From: Blochmannia endosymbiont of Camponotus sp. C-003
GTDB taxonomy: Bacteria > Pseudomonadota > Gammaproteobacteria > Enterobacterales > Enterobacteriaceae
Assembly: GCF_023585685.1 (NCBI RefSeq)
Contig: NZ_CP097764.1
Span: 124,001-188,000, forward strand
DNA: 64,000 bases
Direction: 5' to 3'
The first letter of the stretch is position 1; each line of letters begins with the position of its first letter. Both the position numbers and the translations under genes were made by a program. The notes below the pieces were generated by a model. It worked only from the letters and a program-made list of their open reading frames with translations. It was not told where the DNA came from and ran no database searches. Below are positions 49,888-61,042 of this stretch, one piece after another.

Positions 49888-52269
49888 GTGATTAATTTTA
49901 TATTCATTGGTATAAGCATAACTTTATTATATTTAATTGTCGCATTAATTAGTTTTAATCCTGCAGATCCTGGATGGTTACAGACCATGTGGCATGGATC
50001 TATTCATAACTTTGGAGGTATGTTTGGAGCGAAAATTTCTGATTTCTTGTTTTTTACTTTTGGTATTCCAGTTTATATAATTCCGTTGTTTATATTTTTT
50101 TATCTTTGGAGGATTTGTGTACAGGGTATGCGTATTACTATTCTTATTTTTATATTTAAATTAATAGGTATATTAATACTATTATTCGCATGCTGTGGAT
50201 TAGCCCATATAATGATGGATGATTTTTTTTATTTTTCTTCTGGTGGTATGCTAGGAAGTATATCGTACCATTTTATTTCATCGTATACACAAATAACTCA
50301 TCATATCAGTATAATTTTGTTTTTTTTGATTGGGATTATTGATATTATAGTGTTTTTTAATAGTTTTTTTTGGATGGTGTTGAAAACTATCAAGAATCAA
50401 TTATGTAATTATTTATCCTATTTAAGTACATTATTTTTTTGTTACAAAAAATATAGATATCGATTTATTCATCGAAAATCATGCACTCAGCGATTTATGT
50501 ATCCATTGGTTTCTTTTCCACAGGATCTTAATTTTTTAAAAATTTCAAGAAATGATTTATTAAACATACACATCGTCCCTGATATATCTAAAAATATTAT
50601 CAAATCTACTAAACAATGTAGCCCTACCTTAAGAAATAATTCTCTGAAAATGAAATGTATTTCAGAGATCAAGATATTTCGTCAAGGTCTCAATTGTATT
50701 GAGTACTTAGTATCCCACTTCAAATTATTCATAAGACAATCAGGTTATGATGATTATCAAAAAAAAAATGTGACTAATGTTAGTTATAAAGAAGAAAAAT
50801 GTTCTGTAAACATTAATAAATATGACGAAAAAATTTGTAGTAATAACGATATGTATCGTTTTGATAAAAGAGAACAAAAACATAATGCGTCATGGACACA
50901 AGATTTAAATGTAATATGTACTGATAGAAATAATATTGATCAAAAAATTCCCATTGTTATTAACAAGAGCATAAAACGAAATGTGCCTTTTTTTAAAGAT
51001 AAAAATATGCCTATAAGACATCATTATGATTTTTTTTATGACAAAACTAGTGTTACTTTTCCAGATATAAATTTATTGACTACATCTTCTTCAGAAAAAA
51101 CAATGATAGATTTCTTGGAGTTAAAAGAACATGCTCAATTACTAGAATCGAAATTACTAGAATATCACATTACAGCAAAGGTGGTTAATATTGTTCCTGG
51201 ACCGGTCATTACTCGATTTGAATTGAGTTTGTCACCAGGTATAAAATCGTCAAGAATTTCTAATTTATCGCGTGATTTAGCTCGTGTTTTATACACAAAT
51301 TCTGTTAAAGTAGTGGATATAATTCCTGGTACTCCATATATTGGATTAGAAATTCCTAATAAAAAACGAAAAACAGTATATTTGGGAGACATAATCAGTT
51401 CAGAACAGTTCAGAAATATCAGTACTCCATTGGCGTTAGTTTTAGGAAAAGATATATCTGGAAAACCGTTAGTTGTAGATCTTAAATCTATGCCCCATTT
51501 ATTAATTGCGGGAACTACTGGTTCAGGTAAATCTGTGGGGATTAATGCTATGATTATTGGTCTTTTATATAAGGCTACGCCCGAAGAAGTACGTTTTATT
51601 ATGATTGATCCTAAAATTTTAGAATTATCAGTATATTCAGGTATTCCTCATCTTTTAAAAAAAATTATTACTAATACACAAGAAGTTTATGAAGTATTAC
51701 AATGGTGTATAAAGGAGATGGAGCGTCGTTATAAACTGATGGCTATACTTGGCGTTCGAAATTTAGAAAATTATAACAACCATGTCACCCAATTTTATTC
51801 TAACAAATGTGTAACAAATAATATTATCGGTAAATACATGAACGATAAGATTGTATCTTATTCTGATAAATTAAAAAAATTACCTTATATTGTAATTATT
51901 GTAGATGAATTTTCAGATTTGATGATGACCACAACAAAAAAAGTGGAAGAATTGGTTATTCGTTTAACACAAAAGGCCCGCGCTGCTGGGATTCATGTAA
52001 TTTTAGCAACTCAGAGACCGTCAGTTAATGTAATTACTGGAGTAATTAAAGCAAATATTCCATCGCGTATAGCTTTTACTGTATCGAGTAAGATAGATTC
52101 TCGTACTATTCTGGATCAATCTGGAGCGGAATCTTTATTAGGTATGGGCGATATGTTATATTTAGGACCTAATTCTTCCATATCTACTCGGGTGCATGGA
52201 GCATTCATAGAAGACCAAGAAATACATGCAGTAACTAATTTTTGGAAAAATAAAATGATTAGCGTATGA
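49888..52269 (+). CDS. ftsK: DNA translocase FtsK, shortened and lacking the gamma domain
   Basis: FtsK couples chromosome segregation to septation. The N-terminal membrane domain (residues 1-165, four hydrophobic segments, with ISFNPADPGW and SGGMLGS) starts at a GTG with AAGAG upstream and lacks about 35 residues of the E. coli start. The linker (about 175-390) is low-complexity and roughly one third of the E. coli length. The motor is intact: Walker A GTTGSGKS (about 541-548), Walker B IVDEFSDLMM (about 670), then RAAGIHVILATQRPSV and DQSGAESLLGMGDMLY. The protein stops at residue 793, just after RVHGAFIEDQEIHAV, so the winged-helix gamma domain that reads KOPS and activates XerD is absent. 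E. coli FtsK has 1329 residues. Confidence 0.96.
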   Translation: MINFIFIGISITLLYLIVALISFNPADPGWLQTMWHGSIHNFGGMFGAKISDFLFFTFGIPVYIIPLFIFFYLWRICVQGMRITILIFIFKLIGILILLFACCGLAHIMMDDFFYFSSGGMLGSISYHFISSYTQITHHISIILFFLIGIIDIIVFFNSFFWMVLKTIKNQLCNYLSYLSTLFFCYKKYRYRFIHRKSCTQRFMYPLVSFPQDLNFLKISRNDLLNIHIVPDISKNIIKSTKQCSPTLRNNSLKMKCISEIKIFRQGLNCIEYLVSHFKLFIRQSGYDDYQKKNVTNVSYKEEKCSVNINKYDEKICSNNDMYRFDKREQKHNASWTQDLNVICTDRNNIDQKIPIVINKSIKRNVPFFKDKNMPIRHHYDFFYDKTSVTFPDINLLTTSSSEKTMIDFLELKEHAQLLESKLLEYHITAKVVNIVPGPVITRFELSLSPGIKSSRISNLSRDLARVLYTNSVKVVDIIPGTPYIGLEIPNKKRKTVYLGDIISSEQFRNISTPLALVLGKDISGKPLVVDLKSMPHLLIAGTTGSGKSVGINAMIIGLLYKATPEEVRFIMIDPKILELSVYSGIPHLLKKIITNTQEVYEVLQWCIKEMERRYKLMAILGVRNLENYNNHVTQFYSNKCVTNNIIGKYMNDKIVSYSDKLKKLPYIVIIVDEFSDLMMTTTKKVEELVIRLTQKARAAGIHVILATQRPSVNVITGVIKANIPSRIAFTVSSKIDSRTILDQSGAESLLGMGDMLYLGPNSSISTRVHGAFIEDQEIHAVTNFWKNKMISV

Positions 52270-52387
52270 TTCTTTATGAGTCATTAAAAATTATTATGGT
52301 GAACATGAAGATGTGCATAGCCGGATATTTAAAGTTAATTATTTATTTTAACAATATTTTAACGATTATAGAGATAATTAACTAAGA

Positions 52388-53011
52388 ATGATGAAACAGA
52401 TAATATATGCTGGATTTTTAAGCGTTATAATGATAATTATTACAGCAGTAGCTGATGATACATCTGTTTTTATATTACAAAATCGCCTTAAAAAAATAAG
52501 TAATTTTTATGTACATTTTGTTCAAAAAGTTGTTAATTCTGATAACAATACGATATTAGAATCTCACGGGGAATTATGGGTAAAACGTCCTAATTTATTT
52601 AATTGGCATATGATATCTCCTGAAGAAAATTTTTTAATATCTGATGGGAAAACACTTTGGTTTTATATTCCTTCTATCAAACAAGCGACTGCGTATTGGT
52701 TACACGACTTTTCTGATAATATTTTTTTTATGTTGTTTTTTAGTGATAATGTATATTCATGGAATGAATATGTTGTATCTCAACAAGGAGATTTTTTTTC
52801 TTTAATACCAGTGGGTAATAATTTTGATTTAAAAGAATGTAGAATTGAGATCACTGCTTGTGGCTCAATTGAGAGATTTAGTATTTTCGAAGAAAAAGGA
52901 CAACGTGTAGATTATTATTTATTAAATAAAAAGAGTAATAATAGTATTGATATAAGTAAGTTTGATTTCATTCCTTCAGAAGATATTCAATTAGACGATC
53001 AAAGAAAATAA
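52388..53011 (+). CDS. lolA: Outer-membrane lipoprotein carrier protein LolA
   Basis: LolA takes lipoproteins from LolCDE across the periplasm to LolB. A signal peptide (residues 1-22, ending AVA) precedes the mature domain, with SNFYVHFVQKV, GELWVKRPNLFNWHM, SDGKTLWFY and the C-terminal QLDDQRK conserved. Length is 207 residues against 203. Two adjacent ATGs at 52388 and 52391 are equally good starts. It keeps its E. coli position after ftsK; rarA, which follows in E. coli, is missing. Confidence 0.95.
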   Translation: MMKQIIYAGFLSVIMIIITAVADDTSVFILQNRLKKISNFYVHFVQKVVNSDNNTILESHGELWVKRPNLFNWHMISPEENFLISDGKTLWFYIPSIKQATAYWLHDFSDNIFFMLFFSDNVYSWNEYVVSQQGDFFSLIPVGNNFDLKECRIEITACGSIERFSIFEEKGQRVDYYLLNKKSNNSIDISKFDFIPSEDIQLDDQRK

Positions 53012-53772
53012 TGTTTATTAGATAATTAATTGGATATTGAGTTAAATACACAAGGAAATTATTATATTTGATATGCATGCATATACACATAAAATTATAT
53101 AAATCGTGTTGAGTTAATTTTTGTTGATATATTGTTGGGAGTTTGACGTATATCATGATATCTATATAATAAAAGAAATTTAAAAAAATATTACAGTTTG
53201 ACATTCTTTAGTAATGCGCTGTATTTGATTATCCAACTGTTGTGCGCATGCACAACAGTTTTTATGTTATAAAAATATTACACAAGAGTACGTTTTGTGT
53301 TACTGAAGGGCAACAGGGAGTACTATTGTGGATATATATGTTATATATTTCGTGCTCTTATTAAAGAAGAGTGAAGTCATTTAAATTGTTTTCAAGTTAT
53401 TTCATTTTATTATGTAGGCATGTTGATATACGAAAAGAGGTATTGTGTTTGTTAAAAGAATTAAAAATGCTATATAGTGTTACTGCGTAGTGATTTGTAC
53501 ACATGCATCTTAAATACACTCATTGATTTTTAAATATTTTTAAAGAATCAAATTGAATATGTATTAGGCAAGCATATATATGTACTTGAAACATCATTTA
53601 ACATAATAAATAGCGGTATTCTATATTTGCATACTGAATTATATGACATTGTGGATTGTAATTAATGCAAATATAAATAGATTATTATTTATAATAATGT
53701 AAATTTGTTGTAGTTTTTAAAAATATATTATTGTGAAAATTGATGCATGATGCATGAGAGTATAGGTTAGAA
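53012..53772. other. Spacer between lolA and serS (rarA missing)
   Basis: About 760 AT-rich bases. It holds the strong hairpin at 53234-53259 and should hold the serS promoter. No remnant of rarA is recognisable. Confidence 0.5.
53234..53259 (+). terminator. Rho-independent terminator-like hairpin downstream of lolA
   Basis: AACTGTTGTGC and its exact reverse complement GCACAACAGTT flank the loop GCAT, followed directly by TTTATG. An 11-bp stem with GC pairs near the loop and a short T run is the best terminator in the window. It lies 223 bases after lolA, so it could end the ftsK-lolA transcript or that of a deleted gene. Confidence 0.65.
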
Positions 53773-55059
53773 ATGATTGATCCTAATTTGTTACGCAGTA
53801 ATCTTGATTTAGTCGCTAAAAAGCTCGCGCGCAGAAAGTTTATACTAAATGTTAATAAGTTTCGTCAGCAAGAAAGTTTGCGAAAAATTTTACAAAAACA
53901 AACTGAAAGTTTACAGACTGAGCGTAAAGCTAAGGCTAAAATTATAGGAATAGCTAAGTCTCGTGGAGAAAACGTAGAATTTTTATGTCAAGAGGCATAT
54001 ATTTTAGGAAAAAAATTAACTTCTCTTAAAATTGAAAATAAGGCTTTACAAAATAGAATTAAAGAATATGAGCTATCTTTACCAAATATTCCAGATGATC
54101 AAGTGCCTTATGGATTTAGAGATCAAGATAATTTAGAAATTATGCGTTGGGGTAAGCCAGTTCAATATAATTTTCCAATACGGGATCATGTAGAATTGGG
54201 TGCATTAACTGATGGTTTAAATTTTTCTCATGCGGCAAAATTAACTGGATCACGTTTTATCGTAATGAAAGGACAAATAGCGCATTTGCATCGTGCTTTG
54301 TCTCAATTTATGATAGATTTACACGTTAGATGTCATGGATATGAAGAATATTATCTACCATATTTAGTGAATCAAGAATCTTTGTATGGTGCAGGTCAAT
54401 TACCAAAATTTTATGAAGATTTATTTCATATTCAACATTTACAATCCGAAACTAATCCATACACATTAATACCGACTGCTGAAGTGCCACTAATAAATTT
54501 AGTTCGTGATGTAATTCTTGAAGAAGAAGAATTACCTATTAAGATGGTCGCTCATACCCCATGTTTTCGTTATGAAGCTGGATCATATGGTCACTATACT
54601 CGTGGGTTGATTAGGACGCATCAATTTGATAAAGTTGAAATGGTTCAAGTAGTACATCCAGATAAATCTATGCAGATATTAGAAGAAATAACAACTCATG
54701 CAGAACAAGTATTGCAATTACTTAAATTACCATATAGGAAAATATTATTGTGTACAGGAAATATTGGATTTTCTTCGTGCAAGACATATGATTTAGAAGT
54801 ATGGCTTCCAGCGTATAATACTTATTGCGAGGTTTCTTCTTGTTCAAATGTTGGGGATTTTCAAGCGCGTCGCATAAAGGCGCGTTATAAAGAAAAAATG
54901 AATAGAAAAACAAGATTGTTACATACTTTAAATGCTTCTGGAGTAGCAATAGGTCGGACGTTGGCAGCGGTGCTTGAAAATTATCAATTAGAAGACGGAC
55001 GAGTGGCTATTCCTTCGGCGTTGTATCCTTATATGAATGGTATAACACATATTGATTAG
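53773..55059 (+). CDS. serS: Seryl-tRNA synthetase
   Basis: A class II synthetase charging tRNA-Ser (and tRNA-Sec where present). An N-terminal antiparallel coiled coil (about residues 25-110, rich in Lys, Glu and Gln) that grips the long variable arm of tRNA-Ser is followed by the catalytic core. Visible motifs are [34 protein letters not shown] (in motif 2), and [19 protein letters not shown] (motif 3). Length is 428 residues against 430. One of its substrates, tRNA-Ser(TGA), is in this window. Confidence 0.96.
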   Translation: MIDPNLLRSNLDLVAKKLARRKFILNVNKFRQQESLRKILQKQTESLQTERKAKAKIIGIAKSRGENVEFLCQEAYILGKKLTSLKIENKALQNRIKEYELSLPNIPDDQVPYGFRDQDNLEIMRWGKPVQYNFPIRDHVELGALTDGLNFSHAAKLTGSRFIVMKGQIAHLHRALSQFMIDLHVRCHGYEEYYLPYLVNQESLYGAGQLPKFYEDLFHIQHLQSETNPYTLIPTAEVPLINLVRDVILEEEELPIKMVAHTPCFRYEAGSYGHYTRGLIRTHQFDKVEMVQVVHPDKSMQILEEITTHAEQVLQLLKLPYRKILLCTGNIGFSSCKTYDLEVWLPAYNTYCEVSSCSNVGDFQARRIKARYKEKMNRKTRLLHTLNASGVAIGRTLAAVLENYQLEDGRVAIPSALYPYMNGITHID

Positions 55060-55191
55060 GATCTTAATTTTTTTACTATAGTAATATGTTATTAAACATT
55101 GTTTTATGCTTTTAACTATTGTTTTGATAAGTAATCCATTTTGAAGAACATTATTTTAATTAATTTAATTATTTAAATGATCGATCATTAT

Positions 55192-56280
55192 ATGAATAAA
55201 GTATTTAATTTTAGCGCGGGTCCAGCAATGCTGCCACACCAAGTGTTAAGTCAAATTAAAGAAGAATTATATAGTTGGAATAATATGGGGATGTCCGTAA
55301 TGGAAATCAGTCATCGTAGTAAAGAATTTTTTCAATTAATGCAAGATGCGAAACAAGATATGCGTGATCTTCTTGATATTCCAGAAACTTATGAAGTTTT
55401 ATTTTGTCATGGTGGAGCACGTGCACAATTTTCTGCGATTCCTATGAATTTATTAAAAACATTTTCATCAAGAGTTGATTATGTAATTACTGGGTACTGG
55501 GCATACAATGCAGCAATAGAAGCAAAAAAATATTGTGATCCGCGTATGATTAATGTGGTCGATAAAAAAAATGGATTACATAATATTCAGTCTATATCTA
55601 AATGGGATGTTTCTGAAAATAGTCTTTATGTTCATTATTGTCCTAATGAAACCATTGATGGAATAGCTGTATATGAAACCCCAAACTTTTCTGATAAAAT
55701 AGTAGTGGCAGATTGTTCTTCGACTTTATTTTCGCGCCCGATTAATGTAAACCGTTTTGGTATAATTTATGCTACAGCTCAAAAAAATATTGGTATATCT
55801 GGTTTGACTGTAATAATTATTAGAAAAGATCTATTGAAAGAACCTCATCGAGCAATCCCGTCCATTTTAAATTATAAGGTTTTATCTGATAATTGTTCAA
55901 TGTTTAATACGCCTGTGACTATGTCTTGGTACGTTGCTAGTTTAATGTTTAAATGGTTTAAAGCACAAGGAGGCTTAGAGGAAATTGACAAATGTAATCA
56001 AGAAAAATCGACTCTGTTATATAATACAATTGATTCTAGTAATTTTTATTATAATAATGTTAGTTTACTTAATCGTTCGTATATGAATGTTCCTTTTTTT
56101 TTAAAAGACGATAGATTAAATGATCTTTTTTTAAAAGAATCAATATGTTTCGGGTTATATGGTTTAAAGGGACATAAAGTAGTTGGGGGTATGCGAGCAT
56201 CTTTATATAATGCCATGACATTAGAAGGTGTGCAAAAATTAGTTGGATTTATGAAACTATTTTCTGAAAAATATTGTTAA
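55192..56280 (+). CDS. serC: Phosphoserine aminotransferase
   Basis: SerC makes phosphoserine from 3-phosphohydroxypyruvate and also acts in pyridoxal phosphate synthesis. The ATG at 55192 ([15 protein letters not shown]) aligns with the E. coli start and gives 362 residues, the E. coli length; an ATG five codons upstream is less likely. The PLP lysine is in [13 protein letters not shown], and [13 protein letters not shown] and [14 protein letters not shown] are conserved. The cofactor-contacting GGGRGQ of E. coli is GGARAQ here, a tolerated variation in the family. It is followed by aroA, as in E. coli. Confidence 0.95.
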   Translation: MNKVFNFSAGPAMLPHQVLSQIKEELYSWNNMGMSVMEISHRSKEFFQLMQDAKQDMRDLLDIPETYEVLFCHGGARAQFSAIPMNLLKTFSSRVDYVITGYWAYNAAIEAKKYCDPRMINVVDKKNGLHNIQSISKWDVSENSLYVHYCPNETIDGIAVYETPNFSDKIVVADCSSTLFSRPINVNRFGIIYATAQKNIGISGLTVIIIRKDLLKEPHRAIPSILNYKVLSDNCSMFNTPVTMSWYVASLMFKWFKAQGGLEEIDKCNQEKSTLLYNTIDSSNFYYNNVSLLNRSYMNVPFFLKDDRLNDLFLKESICFGLYGLKGHKVVGGMRASLYNAMTLEGVQKLVGFMKLFSEKYC

Positions 56281-56413
56281 TTAGATTCAATTGCTATGTT
56301 GTAGCTATGTGTTAAATTTTTAAATACAATCACAATATTATTATAGTAAGTGGTATATTATAGGTTATTAATTTTTAAAGATTAGATATTTTTATATAAA
56401 AAGTTGGTGAAAA

Positions 56414-57712
56414 GTGAATAATTTTATCAAATTAGATCCTATAAGAAAAGTACATGGCACCATTCATCTTCCTGGCTCTAAAAGTATATCAAACCGAGCA
56501 TTATTGTTAGCAGCACAATCTATAGGCACTACTCAGCTGACTAATTTGTTGAATAGTGATGATGTACATTGTATGCTAGATGCCTTACGAGATTTAGGAG
56601 TATCGTATTGTCTTTCAAATGATAGAACAACTTGTGAAATTAATGGCGTTGGAGGTCTGATTCAATCAAGAAATAACGGTAAATTAATTTTGTATTTAAG
56701 AAATGCTGGGACTGTTATGCGACCTCTTATTGCAGCTTTATCTGTAAAGAATCAAAATATTGTGCTTACTGGCTATCCTCGTATGAAAAATAGACCGATT
56801 GAACATTTAGTAAATGCTTTAAGACAAGGAGGAGCACATATTGAGTATATGGAGCGTAATGGCTATCCTCCTATACGATTGCATGGAGGATATTGTGGAG
56901 GCGAAATTTTTATTAAAGGGAGTATTTCTAGTCAATTTTTGTCATCTATGCTTATGATGGCGCCGTTAGCTTCTCGAGATACTCTTATTAAAGTAGATGG
57001 AGTATTAGTGTCTAGACCATATATTGATATGACTTTATCTCTTATGAAAATTTTTGGAATCGATATTCAACATGAAAATTATCGTGTTTTTTATTGTAAA
57101 GGAAATGCGGCATATCAATCGCCTGGTCATTATTTAGTGGAAGGAGATGCTTCAAGTGCTTCTTATTTTTTAGCAGCATCAGCTATTCGAGGAGGCACTG
57201 TTCGAGTTATAGGAGTCGGTCGGAACAGTAAGCAAGGAGATATTTATTTTGCGAATATATTAGAAAGGATGGGAGCAAAGATTAAATGGAGTGATAATTA
57301 TATAGAGTGTAGTCGTGGATCTGATCTGAGTGCTGTTGATTTAGATGTTAATGATATTCCAGATGCAGCAATGACTCTTGCTATCGTTGCATTGTTTTCT
57401 ATTAACGGTCCTACAGTATTACGCAATATTTATAATTGGAGAATTAAAGAAAGCGATCGAATAGCTGCAATGGCTACCGAATTACGTAAAATAGGAGCGG
57501 AGGTCGTAGAAGGGTATGATTATTTACAAATTATTCCTCCAGTTAAAATAAAATCGGCTTATATTGATACTTACGACGATCATCGCATAGCGATGTGTTT
57601 TTCTTTGACGGCATTGTCGGACGTTTCTATGATAATTAACAATCCTAAATGTATTGATAAAACTTTTCCAGATTTTTTTACACAATTATCTAGTATTAGT
57701 GTATATGATTAA
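56414..57712 (+). CDS. aroA: 3-phosphoshikimate 1-carboxyvinyltransferase (EPSP synthase)
   Basis: AroA transfers enolpyruvate to shikimate 3-phosphate on the way to chorismate, which feeds TrpE in this window. The GTG at 56414 gives [20 protein letters not shown] and 432 residues (427 in E. coli). Conserved segments are [26 protein letters not shown] (with the Gly that matters for glyphosate binding kept), [31 protein letters not shown] and [14 protein letters not shown]. It follows serC after 133 bases, probably as one transcript as in E. coli. Confidence 0.96.
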   Translation: MNNFIKLDPIRKVHGTIHLPGSKSISNRALLLAAQSIGTTQLTNLLNSDDVHCMLDALRDLGVSYCLSNDRTTCEINGVGGLIQSRNNGKLILYLRNAGTVMRPLIAALSVKNQNIVLTGYPRMKNRPIEHLVNALRQGGAHIEYMERNGYPPIRLHGGYCGGEIFIKGSISSQFLSSMLMMAPLASRDTLIKVDGVLVSRPYIDMTLSLMKIFGIDIQHENYRVFYCKGNAAYQSPGHYLVEGDASSASYFLAASAIRGGTVRVIGVGRNSKQGDIYFANILERMGAKIKWSDNYIECSRGSDLSAVDLDVNDIPDAAMTLAIVALFSINGPTVLRNIYNWRIKESDRIAAMATELRKIGAEVVEGYDYLQIIPPVKIKSAYIDTYDDHRIAMCFSLTALSDVSMIINNPKCIDKTFPDFFTQLSSISVYD

Positions 57713-57836
57713 GGATTTGATGTGTCATGGTGTTCATATATAATTTGAGTCGTATATATGAGAGTTATGATGAGTAATTTTTAAATATTAAAATAATTAT
57801 TATATAGTGAAGATTGCGTGCTACAAGAGGAAAATT

Positions 57837-58556
57837 GTGGGCAATATATTTCCAGTTATTACTATTGATGGTCCAAGTGGAGCAGGAAAAGGGACTTTGT
57901 CTAGGACATTATCAAAAATTCTTGGGTGGAATCTATTAGATTCGGGGGTTATTTACCGAGTATTAGCGTTAGTAGCTTTAAAAAATAAAATTAATATTCA
58001 TCGCGAAGAAAAAGTAGCAGCACTTGCTGAAAAGATACAGATAAGTTTTACAAATAGAAAAAATAGTTTTTTTGTATTATGCAATGGTAAAGAAATTAAA
58101 GAAGATATTTATACAGAAACTATAGGAAATTATGCATCTAAGATTGCCGCTTTTCCACAGGTGCGTCAAAATTTATTGGCATATCAACGTACATTTCGTC
58201 AATGTCCAGGACTTATTGCTGATGGACGGGATATGGGGACAGTAGTGTTTCCTAATGCGGAATTAAAAATTTTTGTTTATGCTTCTTTTGATGAAAGAAA
58301 ACGTCGTAGATTACATCAATTGCGGAAAAAAAATTTTAATGTTAATTTAAAGTTTTTATTATCACAAATAAAAGAACGAGACGAGCGTGATTATAATCGA
58401 AAATTAGCGCCATTGACTCCTGCAATTGATTCATTAATATTAGATTCTACTCATTTATCTGAAGAAGAAGTAAAATCTAAGGTACTTGTGTATATTAGAG
58501 AGAGTCTAGTATTCTTTCCGAGAGTACTATATAATACTACGCATAATCAAGGATAA
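57837..58556 (+). CDS. cmk: Cytidylate kinase
   Basis: Cmk phosphorylates CMP and dCMP. The P-loop GPSGAGKGT, the [13 protein letters not shown] region, and [15 protein letters not shown] are all conserved. The frame opens at a GTG at 57807, but the GTG at 57837 has AAGAGG six bases upstream and gives [15 protein letters not shown], which lines up with the E. coli start; the protein then has 239 residues against 227, the difference being a C-terminal tail. It sits between aroA and rpsA; ycaL, which separates aroA and cmk in E. coli, is missing. Confidence 0.95.
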   Translation: MGNIFPVITIDGPSGAGKGTLSRTLSKILGWNLLDSGVIYRVLALVALKNKINIHREEKVAALAEKIQISFTNRKNSFFVLCNGKEIKEDIYTETIGNYASKIAAFPQVRQNLLAYQRTFRQCPGLIADGRDMGTVVFPNAELKIFVYASFDERKRRRLHQLRKKNFNVNLKFLLSQIKERDERDYNRKLAPLTPAIDSLILDSTHLSEEEVKSKVLVYIRESLVFFPRVLYNTTHNQG

Positions 58557-58633
58557 TTATGATTATATTTTTTTATAACTCCATCGAAAAATGGAATGTG
58601 GTGGACGTTAATTGAAAATTGAAGATTATAGAA

Positions 58634-60331
58634 ATGACAGAATCGTTTGCTCAGCTATTTGAGGAATCTTTAAAAAAAATAGAAACTTGTCCTGGATCTA
58701 TTGTTCGTGGAGTTGTTGTGTCTATTTTTAAGGATATTGTGTTGGTCGACGCAGGATTAAAATCAGAATCTTCTATTCCTATTGAGCAGTTTTATAATTC
58801 TCAGGGAGAATTAGAGATTTCAATTGGTGATTATGTTGATGTTACATTGGATGCGATAGAAGATGGGTTTGGAGAAACTGTGTTATCACGTGAAAAAGCT
58901 AAACGTTATGAATCTTGGGTATTATTAGAACAGGCATATCAAGATATGACTACTGTTACAGGTATTATCAATGGAAAAGTAAAAGGAGGATTTACTGTTG
59001 AATTAAATGGGGTACGTGCTTTTTTACCTGGTTCCTTAGTGGATGTTAAGCCAGTACGTGATACTTCATTTCTAGAAGGGCAGGTATTTGAGTTTAAAGT
59101 GATCAAATTAGATCATAAACGTAATAATGTTGTAGTTTCGCGTCGTGCCGTGATTGAATCTGAACATAGTGTTGAACGTGATCAATTATTAAATCAATTA
59201 CATGAAGGAATCTCAATTAAAGGGGTGGTCAAAAATTTAACTGATTATGGTGCTTTTATCGACTTAGGAGGTGTAGATGGTTTATTACATATTACTGATA
59301 TGGCATGGAAACGTGTCAAACATCCTAGTGATATAGTAAATGTTGGAGATGAAATTGTTGTGAAAGTATTAAGATTTGACCGAGATCGTACTCGTGTATC
59401 TTTAGGTTTAAAGCAATTAGGTGAAGATCCATGGGCGGTTATTGTTCAACGCCATCAAGAAGGAAGTAAATTAATAGGCACAGTAACTAATTTAACTGAT
59501 TATGGATGTTTTATTGAAATTGAGGATGGAGTAGAAGGATTAGTACATGTATCTGAGATGGATTGGACTAATAAAAATATCCATCCTTCCAAAGTAGTGA
59601 CAGTTGGAGAATCTGTTGAAGTAATGGTGCTAGATATCGACGAGGAGCGTAGAAGAATTTCTTTAGGATTAAAACAATGTAAAATTAATCCATGGAAGAA
59701 GTTTGAAGATATGTATAATCGAGGTGATCGGGTTATAGGAAGAATAAAATCGATTACTGATTTTGGTATTTTTATAGGATTAGAAGGAGGGATTGACGGT
59801 TTGGTGCATCTTTCTGATATTTCTTGGTATTTATCTAATGAAGAAGCTGTGAATAAGTATAAAAAGGGTGACGAAATAATTGCTGTAGTTCTTCAAGTCG
59901 ATGCAGAACGTGAACGTATTTCTTTGGGTATAAAACAATTAACGGAAGATCCTTTAAATGTGTATTTGTCTGCTCATAAAAAAGGAAGTATGGTATCCGG
60001 TAAGATTGTTTCCATAGATGAAAAAGGAGGAGCTACCGTAACGTTGGGTGATAATGCTGTAATTGGTTATTTATCTATTCCTTCTGTATCGAACAATAAA
60101 TCTATTCATAAAAAAACAACGTATATGTCATTGCGTGTAGGAAATGATATATTTGCAACACTAGATGGGGTAGATCGTAAAAATAGAATCGTCAATTTAT
60201 CTTCTTGTAATATATGCAATCCAATTCAAAAATCAGAAGTCAACATTGTTGATAATCAAATCAAAGAGAAAGATAAAAATTTCTCTGGTGTTATGGCGGA
60301 AGCATTTAAAGCAGCGACTAAAAATGATTAA
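58634..60331 (+). CDS. rpsA: 30S ribosomal protein S1
   Basis: S1 unwinds and presents mRNA to the 30S subunit. The ATG at 58634 ([13 protein letters not shown]) matches the E. coli start and gives 565 residues (557 in E. coli). Six S1 repeats are visible; the third to fifth are the best conserved ([56 protein letters not shown]). The C-terminal [12 protein letters not shown] is like E. coli. ihfB, which follows in E. coli, is missing. An AT-only stem-loop with a T run begins at the stop codon. Confidence 0.97.
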   Translation: MTESFAQLFEESLKKIETCPGSIVRGVVVSIFKDIVLVDAGLKSESSIPIEQFYNSQGELEISIGDYVDVTLDAIEDGFGETVLSREKAKRYESWVLLEQAYQDMTTVTGIINGKVKGGFTVELNGVRAFLPGSLVDVKPVRDTSFLEGQVFEFKVIKLDHKRNNVVVSRRAVIESEHSVERDQLLNQLHEGISIKGVVKNLTDYGAFIDLGGVDGLLHITDMAWKRVKHPSDIVNVGDEIVVKVLRFDRDRTRVSLGLKQLGEDPWAVIVQRHQEGSKLIGTVTNLTDYGCFIEIEDGVEGLVHVSEMDWTNKNIHPSKVVTVGESVEVMVLDIDEERRRISLGLKQCKINPWKKFEDMYNRGDRVIGRIKSITDFGIFIGLEGGIDGLVHLSDISWYLSNEEAVNKYKKGDEIIAVVLQVDAERERISLGIKQLTEDPLNVYLSAHKKGSMVSGKIVSIDEKGGATVTLGDNAVIGYLSIPSVSNNKSIHKKTTYMSLRVGNDIFATLDGVDRKNRIVNLSSCNICNPIQKSEVNIVDNQIKEKDKNFSGVMAEAFKAATKND

Positions 60332-60353
60332 TTATTTTATTAAATAATTTTTT
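60330..60353 (+). terminator. AT-only terminator-like hairpin after rpsA
   Basis: AATTATTT and AAATAATT with a 4-base loop are followed by four T residues, beginning within the rpsA stop codon. The stem has no GC pair, and such structures arise easily in this AT-rich sequence, so only its position supports it. Confidence 0.3.
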
Positions 60354-61042
60354 GTGTATTAAATTTATTAATATGTTAAAATAAGTCGTTTTATAGAAAA
60401 AAGAAGTAGAAAATAAGTGGATAAATATTTTAATGTATACACGATGCATATATTCAATTTTAATGTGAATGTACATGGTAATCAAATTAATTGGATGATG
60501 GTTTAGGATATTATATTAGATAGGATGAGGTTCGTTTTCTTAATAGAAAATAAGGATTATAATTGTTGTATGCCGTGTATTTGTTTCATTTTTAGTAAGT
60601 TGCTTTGATTTTTATTACTAAAGGTGATAAAAATTGGTTGATATTAACAATATAATATTATGAGCATAGTAAATTCTATTTATTTATTTAAGTTATATTA
60701 AATTAAATTAGTGTTTTATATAGTTGATGGTTAAATAGTACGGTTTTTACAGTCAGCAATAGTTAAAATATAAGTAAGCATAAGCATTAAATTCTTTTGA
60801 ATCGTGAAAATCACATTTAATTACACAGACTATTATATACTAAAGATCAGAAATATATTGATGTATATCCAAAATAATTTTGGTATACAAGTGTAGTATT
60901 TTTTATTTTTATACATATTTATTTTATAAGATTTTTTACGAACCTTGGTGTATATATTTGAAGTATTCCATATTATGTGGTGTGTTGATTACAATTTATT
61001 CGAATATTTAGTATGAAATAAGTTATGACTGCAGGAACATAA
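60332..61042. other. Spacer between rpsA and msbA (ihfB missing)
   Basis: About 710 AT-rich bases in place of ihfB and ycaI. No remnant recognised; the msbA-lpxK promoter is expected here. Confidence 0.5.
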
